Assembly (NCBI GenBank): GCA_964415445.1 | Contig: CAYQAE010000014.1 | Coordinates: 1 to 18,624 of the forward strand | Direction: 5' to 3' | Length of the DNA stretch: 18,624 bases | Source: CAYQAE01 sp964415445 [NCBI: uncultured archaeon] | GTDB lineage: Archaea; CAYQAE01 | Part shown: positions 7,604 to 14,732 of the stretch, piece after piece | Layout of the letters: the number at the start of each line of letters is the position of its first letter | How positions within the stretch are numbered: position 1 is the stretch's first letter | The notes under the pieces: generated by a model | The model's database searches: none | What the model was told of the DNA's origin: nothing | The model's input: only the letters and a program-made list of their open reading frames with translations | Made by a program: the position numbers and the translations under genes

Positions 7604-8953
7604 TCACCTAAGAAGTTGATTTATTTTTTTTGCACTACCGGTGGAAGATAAAACAGCTATCTTGTCTCCTTTTTTTATTTTATTTTCTCCTCGAGGGACT
7701 ATTGATTTGCCTTCTCTAAATATAAGTCCAATTAATGTATCTTTTGGAAATTTAATATCCTTTAACTTCTTATTAATTACAGAAGATTTTTCAGTAACAT
7801 CTATCTCTAGTGCTTGAAATTCACCTTCACCTAACATATAAACAGCAGAAGCTTGCACATGTTTTATATAATTTAGAATTTCACCTACAGCGGATAATCT
7901 TGCGCTAATTGCTACGTCTACTCCAATTGATTCAAAAATTTGTTTAAGTGCAGGTTTCTGAACTAGGGATATGGTTTTTATATCTGTTAATTTTTTAGCC
8001 AAAAGCGATACCAAGAGATTTGTCTCATCATTTGAAGTCAATGTTACGATCGTTGATGCATTGTCTATATTTTCTAAAAGCAGTGTAGACTCCAATGCAG
8101 CGTCAGCGTTTATAACTACTGTTTTGTTAAGTTTGGATGCAGCTAAATTGCAAGAATTTTTGTCTTTGTCAAATAATACTACATTGAATTTTTCATCCTC
8201 TAGCATTGTGGCAATCTTTAGTGCTATTCGACTTGCACCTACAATAAATACCTTTCTTTCTTTATTAAGTCCAATCAATTCTTTTGAGAATATTCTTTGA
8301 ACATCATCAAAAACAGAAGGGTCATAAAATACAATTACACGGTCTTTTGGTTTTATTTTAATGTTCCCTGATGGTATTATCATTTTTCCTTCTCTATTTA
8401 TTGCAGCAATTATTGATTTTGGTGGCATTATTTTTTCTTTTAGTGTTTTATTAACTGCTTCTGAATCTTTAGATACATTTAATTCAATCATCTCAATGTT
8501 TCCTCGAACAAAACTGTCTATATCTAAGGCTGTGGGTATATGGATTAGTTTCAATATCTCTTTTGCTGCAACCTTATTAGTATTAATAATGTAATCTATT
8601 CCAAAATCGCTTACTATATCGCTATCACTCTCTATCATTTCACTATAATCTAAATTTCCAAATCTAGCAATTGTTTTAACATTGGATATCTTTTTGGCTA
8701 ACATGCAACTTATTATGTTTGCTTCATCAACTCCTGTGACTGAGATAAAATAATCTTTATCTTTTAGATTGCATTTTTTGAGGTTTAATAAAATTGCAGC
8801 ATTACCTTCAATAAGAAGTGCATCTAAATCTTTTTCTAATTTAGCAATTATTTGTGGATTTTTCTCAATAATCGTTACATCGATATTTTCTTTGATTAAT
8901 GTTTTGGCAAGATTGCGTCCTAATAGTCCTGCTCCGGCAATAACAACATTCAT
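7604..8953 (-). CDS. trkA: TrkA, double-RCK regulatory subunit of K+ uptake (copy 1)
   Basis: Cytoplasmic nucleotide-binding ring subunit that gates TrkH. Its 449 residues show two tandem RCK_N-RCK_C units, at about 1-225 and 233-449, the full-length TrkA layout. The first dinucleotide site is canonical, GAGLLG (7-12) with an acidic Glu30 after strand 2. The second reads GASRIA (239-244), lacking two of the glycines, so it may bind nucleotide weakly or not at all. The gene is first in the trkA-trkH pair. The start ATG 8953 has no ribosome site and lies about 29 bp behind an AAATATAA box, so the transcript is probably leaderless. Confidence 0.93.
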   Translation of the reverse strand: MNVVIAGAGLLGRNLAKTLIKENIDVTIIEKNPQIIAKLEKDLDALLIEGNAAILLNLKKCNLKDKDYFISVTGVDEANIISCMLAKKISNVKTIARFGNLDYSEMIESDSDIVSDFGIDYIINTNKVAAKEILKLIHIPTALDIDSFVRGNIEMIELNVSKDSEAVNKTLKEKIMPPKSIIAAINREGKMIIPSGNIKIKPKDRVIVFYDPSVFDDVQRIFSKELIGLNKERKVFIVGASRIALKIATMLEDEKFNVVLFDKDKNSCNLAASKLNKTVVINADAALESTLLLENIDNASTIVTLTSNDETNLLVSLLAKKLTDIKTISLVQKPALKQIFESIGVDVAISARLSAVGEILNYIKHVQASAVYMLGEGEFQALEIDVTEKSSVINKKLKDIKFPKDTLIGLIFREGKSIVPRGENKIKKGDKIAVLSSTGSAKKINQLLR

Positions 8954-8978
8954 TTTTATCTAACTTGTTTTCTATTAA

Positions 8979-8986
8979 TTATATTT
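8979..8986 (-). promoter_or_regulatory. TATA box for trkA copy 1
   Basis: The minus strand reads AAATATAA centred about 29 bases before the ATG, which places the transcription start within a few bases of the start codon. Confidence 0.5.
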
Positions 8987-9017
8987 ATTTTATTCTCACT
9001 TTAGATTTTTTAAGTTT

Positions 9018-9033
9018 AGATAAATTCAGATAA
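9018..9033 (+). promoter_or_regulatory. AGATAA direct repeat in the divergent trk promoter
   Basis: AGATAA occurs at 9018-9023 and again at 9028-9033, one helical turn apart, directly before the TATA-like box of the second trkA. A third TTTAGAT lies at 9000-9006. Regularly spaced short repeats here could bind a regulator of the two divergent K+ operons. Confidence 0.25.
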
Positions 9034-9035
9034 TT

Positions 9036-9043
9036 TATTTAAA
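9036..9043 (+). promoter_or_regulatory. TATA-like box for trkA copy 2
   Basis: TATTTAAA centred about 27 bases before the ATG at 9066. No ribosome site is present between it and the start, consistent with a leaderless transcript. Confidence 0.45.
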
Positions 9044-9065
9044 TTAAATATGTTTAATATCATTT

Positions 9066-9719
9066 ATGTATATTGTAATTGTTGGTGCTGGAAGGGTAGG
9101 CAGTTTACTTTCTGAGGAATTAATTACTCATGGACACGAAGTAACTTTAATTGAGCTAGATCAAGAGAGATCCAAACTTGTAGCAGACAAATATGATGTA
9201 ACCATAGTTAATGGATCTGGAGTAGATCCGTCTATTTTGGATGAAATTAATTTATCAAAATGTGATATGTTTATTGCAACTACTGGCAAAGATGAAGTAA
9301 ATATATTATCTTGTCTACTTGCAAAATCTAAATGTAATTTACCTACAATATCTCGAGCATCTAATGTAGATGATATTAGACTTTTTAAAGAATTAGGTAT
9401 AAATCATGTAGTATGCCCAGAAAAAGAAGTTGCCCAGCGTATTATGGGTTTAGTTGAGGTACCTGATGCGCTAGATTTGAATGTGGTCTCAGAGGGCATG
9501 GCTCATATCTTCGCTGTAGATGTGGAAGCTAATTCTCCTTTTGCAAATAAAAAAGTTTATGATCTTCCAAAACCTGCAGAATATTTAATAGTATCAATAA
9601 AGAGAGAAAAAGATTTTATTATTCCTGTAGGAGATACATTAATTAAAGAAGGAGACAAAATTTATGTTTTTGCAAAAAATGAAGATATTAAAAAAATGGA
9701 GAAAATGCTTTTTGAATAA
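9066..9719 (+). CDS. trkA: TrkA, single-RCK regulatory subunit of K+ uptake (copy 2)
   Basis: A 217-residue cytoplasmic subunit with one RCK_N (about 1-130, dinucleotide motif GAGRVG at 7-12) and one RCK_C (about 135-217). This is half the size of the divergent double-RCK copy, so it would form the ring as an octamer rather than a tetramer of doubles. It binds nucleotides and controls the TrkH that follows 13 bases later. It is divergent from the other trk pair, with 112 bases between the two ATGs. No ribosome site precedes the ATG. Confidence 0.93.
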   Translation: MYIVIVGAGRVGSLLSEELITHGHEVTLIELDQERSKLVADKYDVTIVNGSGVDPSILDEINLSKCDMFIATTGKDEVNILSCLLAKSKCNLPTISRASNVDDIRLFKELGINHVVCPEKEVAQRIMGLVEVPDALDLNVVSEGMAHIFAVDVEANSPFANKKVYDLPKPAEYLIVSIKREKDFIIPVGDTLIKEGDKIYVFAKNEDIKKMEKMLFE

Positions 9720-9732
9720 TTTTTAGGTAAAA

Positions 9733-11139
9733 ATGAAAATAAATAGTATAGGTTATTCTCTTGGTTTAATTTCACAATCTATAAGTGTACCTTTTTTTTT
9801 ACAAGTTTTTGTCAGTTTAATTTTTTCTGATTATAAATTTGTACCTATATTTCTAGCTTTGGGTTTAGCTTTGTTGGGATTAGGTCGTCTTTTAGTTCAT
9901 TTTGGGATTGAAAGTCCATTTACTCTATCAGATGCTATGAAGACATCGACATTGGCTTGGCTTTTAATTTCATTATTTGGAGCAATTCCACTTTTGTATG
10001 ATTTGAGTTTTATAGACGCTTATTTTGAAGCAGCATCAGCTTGGACAGGAACAGGACTTACTATGTTTTTATATCCTGAAAATTTACCTAAAACCTTGCT
10101 TTTTTGGAGGGCATTGATGCAATGGATAGGTGGCATGGGCGTATTATTATTAGCTATTGGAATTTTAATTAGACCTGGAGTTGCTGCATCTAAATTATAT
10201 CGTGCAGAAGCCCGAACTGAGAAATTAAAACCTTCACTTATTACAACTGCAAAGATGGTCTGGAAAATCTATGTTATATTTACTATCATTGGAATCTTTT
10301 CTCTTTATTTAGTTGGTATGTCACTTTTTGATTCAATTACTCATTGTATGACTGGTCTAGGTACAGGCGGGATGTCTACACATTCTGAAAGTATTGGTTA
10401 TTTTGATAGTGCACAAATTGAGATGGTACTTTTGTTTTTGATGTTTTTAGGTGCTACAAATTTTACTGTAATATATAAGGCACTTTCTAAAAAATCATTT
10501 AGAACATTTATAGAAGATAAACAAGTTCAAGCCATGTTTTTTTTGATTGTAATTTCAGTTTTTATTCTCCATTATAGTTGTAGTCATGAAGGTGTGAGAG
10601 ATTCTGTTTTTCAGGTTACATCTGCTGTCACTTGCACAGGTTTTAATACTGTAGATATTGGATCTTTGCCTGATTTTACTAAATTTTTACTTATACCTCT
10701 GATGATTGTAGGTGGAGGTGCAGGGTCAACTGCAGGTGGTATTAAGATTATTAGATTAATTTTAGTAATTAAAATTGCCCATTATTATATTAAAAAAGCT
10801 AGTTTACCTCAATCTGCAGTTATTTCAATCAAAATTTCTCATAAAGCTATTGCAAAAGAAGAAGCGGATGAAGCTGCTTCATATTTTTTAACTTATATTT
10901 TAATATTTATTTTAGGTTCTCTATTTATAACAAATTTAGGTAATTCAGCTATTGATTCTACGTTTGAATTTTCATCTGCTATGGGTAATGTTGGTTTATC
11001 TACTGGTATTACTTCACCTGATTTACATCCTACAGGAAAGATAGTTTTAATTTTTGGAATGTTTTTAGGTCGACTTGAAATTATACCTATTGTAGTGCTA
11101 ATGCGTTCTATAATTAAAGGAAAATCTGCTATAAAATAG
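9733..11139 (+). CDS. trkH: TrkH-type potassium uptake channel subunit (copy 2)
   Basis: A 468-residue K+ channel-like transporter subunit with four pore repeats. Filters are TGTGLT (105-110), GTGGMS (210-215), TCTGFNT (300-306) and MGNVGLST (417-424). The gate loop reads GAGSTAGG (329-336) rather than the SGSTGG of copy 1. It lacks the acidic insert after filter one that copy 1 has, and the two copies differ enough that they are not a recent duplication. The ribosome site is a modest AGGT at 9725-9728. It is co-transcribed with the single-RCK trkA before it and probably with mntP after it. The two systems may differ in ion affinity or in gating nucleotide; the sequence does not say which. 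Confidence 0.92.
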   Translation: MKINSIGYSLGLISQSISVPFFLQVFVSLIFSDYKFVPIFLALGLALLGLGRLLVHFGIESPFTLSDAMKTSTLAWLLISLFGAIPLLYDLSFIDAYFEAASAWTGTGLTMFLYPENLPKTLLFWRALMQWIGGMGVLLLAIGILIRPGVAASKLYRAEARTEKLKPSLITTAKMVWKIYVIFTIIGIFSLYLVGMSLFDSITHCMTGLGTGGMSTHSESIGYFDSAQIEMVLLFLMFLGATNFTVIYKALSKKSFRTFIEDKQVQAMFFLIVISVFILHYSCSHEGVRDSVFQVTSAVTCTGFNTVDIGSLPDFTKFLLIPLMIVGGGAGSTAGGIKIIRLILVIKIAHYYIKKASLPQSAVISIKISHKAIAKEEADEAASYFLTYILIFILGSLFITNLGNSAIDSTFEFSSAMGNVGLSTGITSPDLHPTGKIVLIFGMFLGRLEIIPIVVLMRSIIKGKSAIK

Positions 11140-11178
11140 CATAAAATTAATAAAAAAATCTTTTTAGTGAATATTAAT

Positions 11179-11733
11179 ATGGAATTTATTAGTATTTTGG
11201 TTATTGCAATCGCATTAGCTATGGATGCATTTGCAATATCTATCTCTAGCGGTATTACTATCGATAAAGTAAAATTAAAACATGCAATCAAAATTTCCTC
11301 TTTTTTTGGATTATTTCAAGGGGTGATGCCAATTATTGGTTGGTTAGGAGGACTTAATTTAAGAGATATAATTTCAGAAATTGATCATTGGATTGCTTTT
11401 GGACTTTTGAGTATAATAGGATGTAAGATGATTTATGAATCTATTGGTGATAATAAAGAGAATGAAATAAATCCTCTTAATATCCAGGTTTTGTTAATTT
11501 TATCTATTGCAACAAGTATTGATGCATTAGCAGTAGGTTTGAGTTTTGCAATTTTAGATGTAGATATAATTTTTCCTTCTATTGTCATCGGTATTGTAAC
11601 TTTTTTGGTATCATTTTTTGGTGTTTATTTGGGTGAAAAATTTGGTCACCTCTTTGAAAAAAAAGCTAAACTTGCAGGAGGTATCATTCTAATTTTTATT
11701 GGAATTAGAATTTTAATTGAACATCTTTTTTAA
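11179..11733 (+). CDS. mntP: MntP-type manganese efflux pump
   Basis: A 184-residue membrane protein of the MntP (YebN) family, which exports Mn2+ and protects against manganese excess. Six hydrophobic helices form two inverted halves, each with the family acidic motif: MDAFAIS near residue 16 and IDALAVG near residue 115. The length is close to the E. coli protein. The start ATG 11179 follows GTGA at 11167-11170; a GTG start at 11167 would add four residues but has nothing before it. It lies only 39 bases after trkH, so there is no room for a manganese riboswitch and it probably shares the trk transcript. Confidence 0.9.
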   Translation: MEFISILVIAIALAMDAFAISISSGITIDKVKLKHAIKISSFFGLFQGVMPIIGWLGGLNLRDIISEIDHWIAFGLLSIIGCKMIYESIGDNKENEINPLNIQVLLILSIATSIDALAVGLSFAILDVDIIFPSIVIGIVTFLVSFFGVYLGEKFGHLFEKKAKLAGGIILIFIGIRILIEHLF

Positions 11734-11769
11734 TAAATGAAATTTTAAGAGGTTATCCAAATTTTATCA

Positions 11770-11805
11770 TAAGTTGAACTTAATATAGATCAATAAGAAC
11801 TTCTT
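11770..11805. repeat. two short palindromes between convergent genes
   Basis: TAAGTT-G-AACTTA (11770-11782) and AAGAA-C-TTCTT (11795-11805) lie in the 112-base gap where mntP and the small receptor-partner gene converge. They may help termination from either side. Neither is followed immediately by a long T-run. Confidence 0.25.
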
Positions 11806-11832
11806 GACTTATATTTTAAATATTGAAGTAAT

Positions 11833-11839
11833 AAAAAAA
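11833..11839 (-). terminator. T-run terminator of the receptor operon
   Basis: Seven As on the plus strand (Ts in the transcript) just past the stop codon of the 74-residue gene, with five more at 11841-11845. Confidence 0.4.
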
Positions 11840-11845
11840 GAAAAA

Positions 11846-12070
11846 TTATTTTAGAGCTTTTATTTTTAAGACGGCGTCTTTTGTATCAATTCCTAAAAGC
11901 CTTAATGATTTATCTAGTCCATCAGCTACTTTATCTAAATCTTCTTTAGAAATTGTATCTGTTGTTAAATTTAATCTTTTGCATTGAACTGCTAATGCAG
12001 AGCGAGCTACTATTACGCTCGCTACATCTCCTAATATTTTCTGTATTTTTTCTGCTAGTTCATTTACCAT
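11846..12070 (-). CDS. 74-residue helical protein, partner of the dCache-HAMP receptor
   Basis: I do not recognise the family. The 74 residues are predicted by eye to be mostly helical: an amphipathic helix at about 2-33 with one cysteine (Cys30), a short polar turn, and a second helix at about 41-60 ending LLGID, then a basic tail. There is no signal peptide and no membrane segment, so it is cytoplasmic. The ribosome site GTGA (12078-12075) contains the TGA stop of the receptor gene 4 bases upstream, so the two are translated as a coupled pair. Because the receptor has no output domain of its own, this protein is the obvious candidate to bind or carry its signal. That is inference from position only. 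Confidence 0.75.
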   Translation of the reverse strand: MVNELAEKIQKILGDVASVIVARSALAVQCKRLNLTTDTISKEDLDKVADGLDKSLRLLGIDTKDAVLKIKALK

Positions 12071-12074
12071 AATC

Positions 12075-13463
12075 TCACTCTTTAGGTGTTAATAATTTTA
12101 TAGACTTTATCATTTCATTTATTGCTTCTGAAAGTTCTGCTATCTCATCATTACCTTTCACTAATACTTCTGCATCAAGATTTCCATCTCTTACTTTTAT
12201 TGCTGCATCTGTTAAATCTTTAACTGGTTTTGTGATATTATTTACAAAGACAAAACCCAATACACTAATTCCACCTACAGCTGCTAATATGAGTATTATG
12301 GAGTATATTAACATAGAATTTTTTGTATCGTTTATTTCATCTTCTGTTTTTTGGGCTTCTGCAATAACTTCTTTTTCTGGAACTACGACTGCTAAACTCC
12401 ATCCTGTAGTTTCTACTGGCGCATAAGCAATATATTTTTTTCCTGTAGAATTTGTTGGTCCAATGTCAAATCCCTCTGTTTCTTCCACATTTATTATTTC
12501 AACACCGGTGTCTCCTGAAGCCATATTGTTTAAAACATTTGCAAAAGATGTACTGTTTGTATCGTTTAAATTATATCCTTCTACCTCGGTTTCCCATGCT
12601 GGATCTGTCGTTAATCCTGGTGCTGCAACCATTTTTTTGTTACTGTCTACTAAAAATCCATATCCTGTTTCTTCTACTTGTATTTGAAGAACATTGTCAA
12701 TCAAAGATCCGATTAATACATCTAATCCAATTACACCTACAAAGTGGCCACTTGAATTAAAAAAAGGGGCAGCAACCGTTACCATCAAACCTTTGCCAGT
12801 AGCATCAACATAAATTTCTGTCCAAGCTGTTTCATTTGATGGATTATTAGTTGGTTTTGCAGCAACATACCATGGTCTTCCTGTCATGTCAAAATCTCCT
12901 GGGATGTAGTGTGTAATGTTGATATATGGAAAATATCTATTTACATTTGTTTCTGTGCCTATATAACCTGCTACAATTGCATCATCATTATTAACAATTG
13001 GTAAAAAAACATGTCTGAGTTGTGCTGTTATGTTCAAAGTTTTGTTTACTTCTGATGTTAAACTTGATGTGTTAGGTACAAAGATATCGCCAATATTTTT
13101 GTCTTCTAAAATACCATACATGTTGTTTTCATTAAGTTCTAGGTATTCTTGTCCTCCAGTATCTCCTTCAATTAAGCTATCGTTTTGATAAAGTGCATTT
13201 ATATAATCCCTTAAAATAAGACATTGTTTTTCAATTCCTTCTAAAAATTTATCGCCCTCATTCGCTCGATCTTGGACTAATTGCTGAAGATTTATTTCAG
13301 CTTCGTCTTTCAAGGCTTTTTTACTATTTTCGACAGCATCATCGCCAGTTGTATCTATTGAATAGATTCCTAAAATACCTACGAGGCTAAGAGGTATCAA
13401 AGAAACGGCTAAAATCAAAATCAAGAATCTAGGTGTAATACCCATCCCTTTTTTCCCTACCAT
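12075..13463 (-). CDS. dCache-HAMP membrane receptor without an output domain
   Basis: A 462-residue receptor. A short cytoplasmic N-terminus and TM1 at about 13-35, a large external double-Cache domain at about 40-370, TM2 at about 385-407, then a HAMP domain at about 408-456, after which the protein stops. The external part has GRPWYVAA (about 195-202) and a later GLDV, much of the ligand signature of dCache_1 amino-acid sensors, and about nine Asn-X-Ser/Thr sequons, fitting archaeal surface glycosylation. No kinase, methyl-accepting or cyclase domain follows. A. fulgidus Af1503 is a known HAMP-terminated archaeal receptor. ATG 13463 is preferred over GTG 13472 because GTGAT (13472-13468) is then its ribosome site. 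There is no frameshift after HAMP: the stop overlaps the next gene's ribosome site cleanly. Confidence 0.88.
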   Translation of the reverse strand: MVGKKGMGITPRFLILILAVSLIPLSLVGILGIYSIDTTGDDAVENSKKALKDEAEINLQQLVQDRANEGDKFLEGIEKQCLILRDYINALYQNDSLIEGDTGGQEYLELNENNMYGILEDKNIGDIFVPNTSSLTSEVNKTLNITAQLRHVFLPIVNNDDAIVAGYIGTETNVNRYFPYINITHYIPGDFDMTGRPWYVAAKPTNNPSNETAWTEIYVDATGKGLMVTVAAPFFNSSGHFVGVIGLDVLIGSLIDNVLQIQVEETGYGFLVDSNKKMVAAPGLTTDPAWETEVEGYNLNDTNSTSFANVLNNMASGDTGVEIINVEETEGFDIGPTNSTGKKYIAYAPVETTGWSLAVVVPEKEVIAEAQKTEDEINDTKNSMLIYSIILILAAVGGISVLGFVFVNNITKPVKDLTDAAIKVRDGNLDAEVLVKGNDEIAELSEAINEMIKSIKLLTPKE

Positions 13464-13620
13464 TTTTATCACATTTTTTTCTAATTAGAATATGAATTTA
13501 TAAGAAGTTTTTTGTTGTATTCATCTTTGTAAATATATTGAAAATGATTTGCTATATTACAAAGGGTTTTTTTTAATTGATTTATTCATAATTTTAGATT
13601 TAATTAAAATATTTGAAAAA

Positions 13621-13644
13621 GTCAAAAATTGACAAATTCAATTT
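13621..13644. repeat. overlapping inverted repeats upstream of galT
   Basis: GTCAA-AAA-TTGAC (13621-13633) and AAATTGA-CAAAT-TCAATTT (13626-13644) share their middle. They lie about 55 bases before the galT TATA box, in the 278-base divergent gap that otherwise holds only AT-rich promoter-like sequence. They could be a regulator site; in such AT-rich DNA chance is possible. Confidence 0.25.
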
Positions 13645-13696
13645 AATTTTTTTATTCACAAATTTTAATTATTTTTTAGTTCAAATGAAGTGTAAA

Positions 13697-13706
13697 TATT
13701 TAAAAA
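13697..13706 (+). promoter_or_regulatory. TATA-like box for galT
   Basis: TATTTAAAAA centred about 40 bases before the ATG, giving a leader of roughly 15 bases that includes the ribosome site GAGGT at 13728-13732. Confidence 0.45.
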
Positions 13707-13741
13707 CATATTTTGTATTAGTTATATGAGGTTTAAATTAA

Positions 13742-14731
13742 ATGCCTGAGTTGAGAAAAAATTATTTGGGTGATAAATGGATTGTTTTTGCTCCTGAGAG
13801 AGCAAAACGTCCAAGTAGTTTTACAAAAACAGATGAATATAAAGTAGTTCATTGTCCCTTTTGTCCTGGAAATGAACACATGTGCCCTCCTGAAATCATG
13901 AGATATGAAAAAGATGGAAAATGGATTTTAAGATCGATTTTTAATAAATTTCCTCTTTTTGAAGGCAAGGGTGAATTTTCTAAAAAAGAGAAAGAATCTT
14001 TTATTAGTGCTAAAGCAATAGGCCAACATGAAGTTATTATTGAAAGCAGAAAACATAGTAGTTTTAATATTGGACATAGATCTAATGAGGAATTAAGTAC
14101 TGTTATTAAATCATATGTTGATCGATATAAGGAATTGTCCAAAAGAGAAGAAGTAAAGTATGTGTTTATTTATAAAAATCACAAAGGGGAAGGGGGAGCT
14201 TCAGTAACTCATCCTCATTCACAAGTTATTGCTATGCCAATTATACCTCCTAGAGTTAGATCTGAATTAGAAATAAGTAAAAAATATTATGAAAAGAATA
14301 ATATATCACCTTATGCTGCAATTGCTATACGTGAGAGAAAAAGTAAGAGATTTGTCTATGAAAATGAGACTTTTATGTTATTTACTCCATTTGCATCTTT
14401 GAGACCTTATCAGATGTTTATTTTACCAAAAAAGAAAGTTAAATCGTTTTTAGATTTTGATGATAAGCTTATTGATGATTTAAGTGATATTCTAAATAAA
14501 GTATTACATACAAACTACCAAATTATGGAAGACCCTCCATTTAATTATTATTTTCATCATTGGCCTTGTGATGGCAATGAATATCCCTATTATAGTTTTC
14601 ATGTTGAGATATTTCCTAAATTAACTACTAGGGGTGGACTAGAGAAAGGAGCAGGGATGTATGCAAATACTCTGCCTCCTGAGGAAGGAGCAAAAATTCT
14701 AAGACATTATATTACAGTAGAATGGGAATAA
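13742..14731 (+). CDS. galT: galactose-1-phosphate uridylyltransferase
   Basis: HIT-superfamily nucleotidyltransferase that swaps UMP between UDP-glucose and galactose 1-phosphate (Leloir pathway); some relatives act on other hexose phosphates. The 329 residues are near the usual size. CPFC (Cys38, Cys41) with His105 and His157 correspond to the zinc ligands of the E. coli enzyme. The catalytic HPHSQ at 157-161 puts the nucleophile at His159, and GGAS precedes it as in GalT. The C-terminal half carries FHHWP and FHVEIFP, the second HIT half. The start is well supported by GAGGT 9 bases upstream. No galactokinase or epimerase is in the window. Its stop lies one base from the stop of the convergent gene. 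Confidence 0.9.
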   Translation: MPELRKNYLGDKWIVFAPERAKRPSSFTKTDEYKVVHCPFCPGNEHMCPPEIMRYEKDGKWILRSIFNKFPLFEGKGEFSKKEKESFISAKAIGQHEVIIESRKHSSFNIGHRSNEELSTVIKSYVDRYKELSKREEVKYVFIYKNHKGEGGASVTHPHSQVIAMPIIPPRVRSELEISKKYYEKNNISPYAAIAIRERKSKRFVYENETFMLFTPFASLRPYQMFILPKKKVKSFLDFDDKLIDDLSDILNKVLHTNYQIMEDPPFNYYFHHWPCDGNEYPYYSFHVEIFPKLTTRGGLEKGAGMYANTLPPEEGAKILRHYITVEWE

Positions 14732-14732
14732 G

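Noticed and set aside
11140-11178. Manganese (yybP-ykoY) riboswitch before mntP
   Set aside because: Only 39 bases lie between trkH and mntP, too few for that riboswitch.
10893-11291. 132-codon frame antisense to the end of trkH copy 2 and start of mntP
   Set aside because: It lies opposite two well-supported membrane-protein genes, whose hydrophobic codons give open antisense frames; no family features of its own.
12075-12110. Frameshift that would have cut off a kinase or chemoreceptor output domain after HAMP
   Set aside because: The sequence after HAMP in other frames does not read as an output domain; the next frame starts a small protein with its own ribosome site.
12452-12760. 102-codon frame antisense to the dCache receptor
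   Set aside because: Leucine and histidine-rich composition typical of an out-of-frame reading; the receptor frame is clearly the real one.
13464-13741. Possible small RNA or gene in the receptor-galT gap
   Set aside because: AT-rich sequence with promoter-like elements and short inverted repeats only; no stable GC-containing structure and no supported reading frame.
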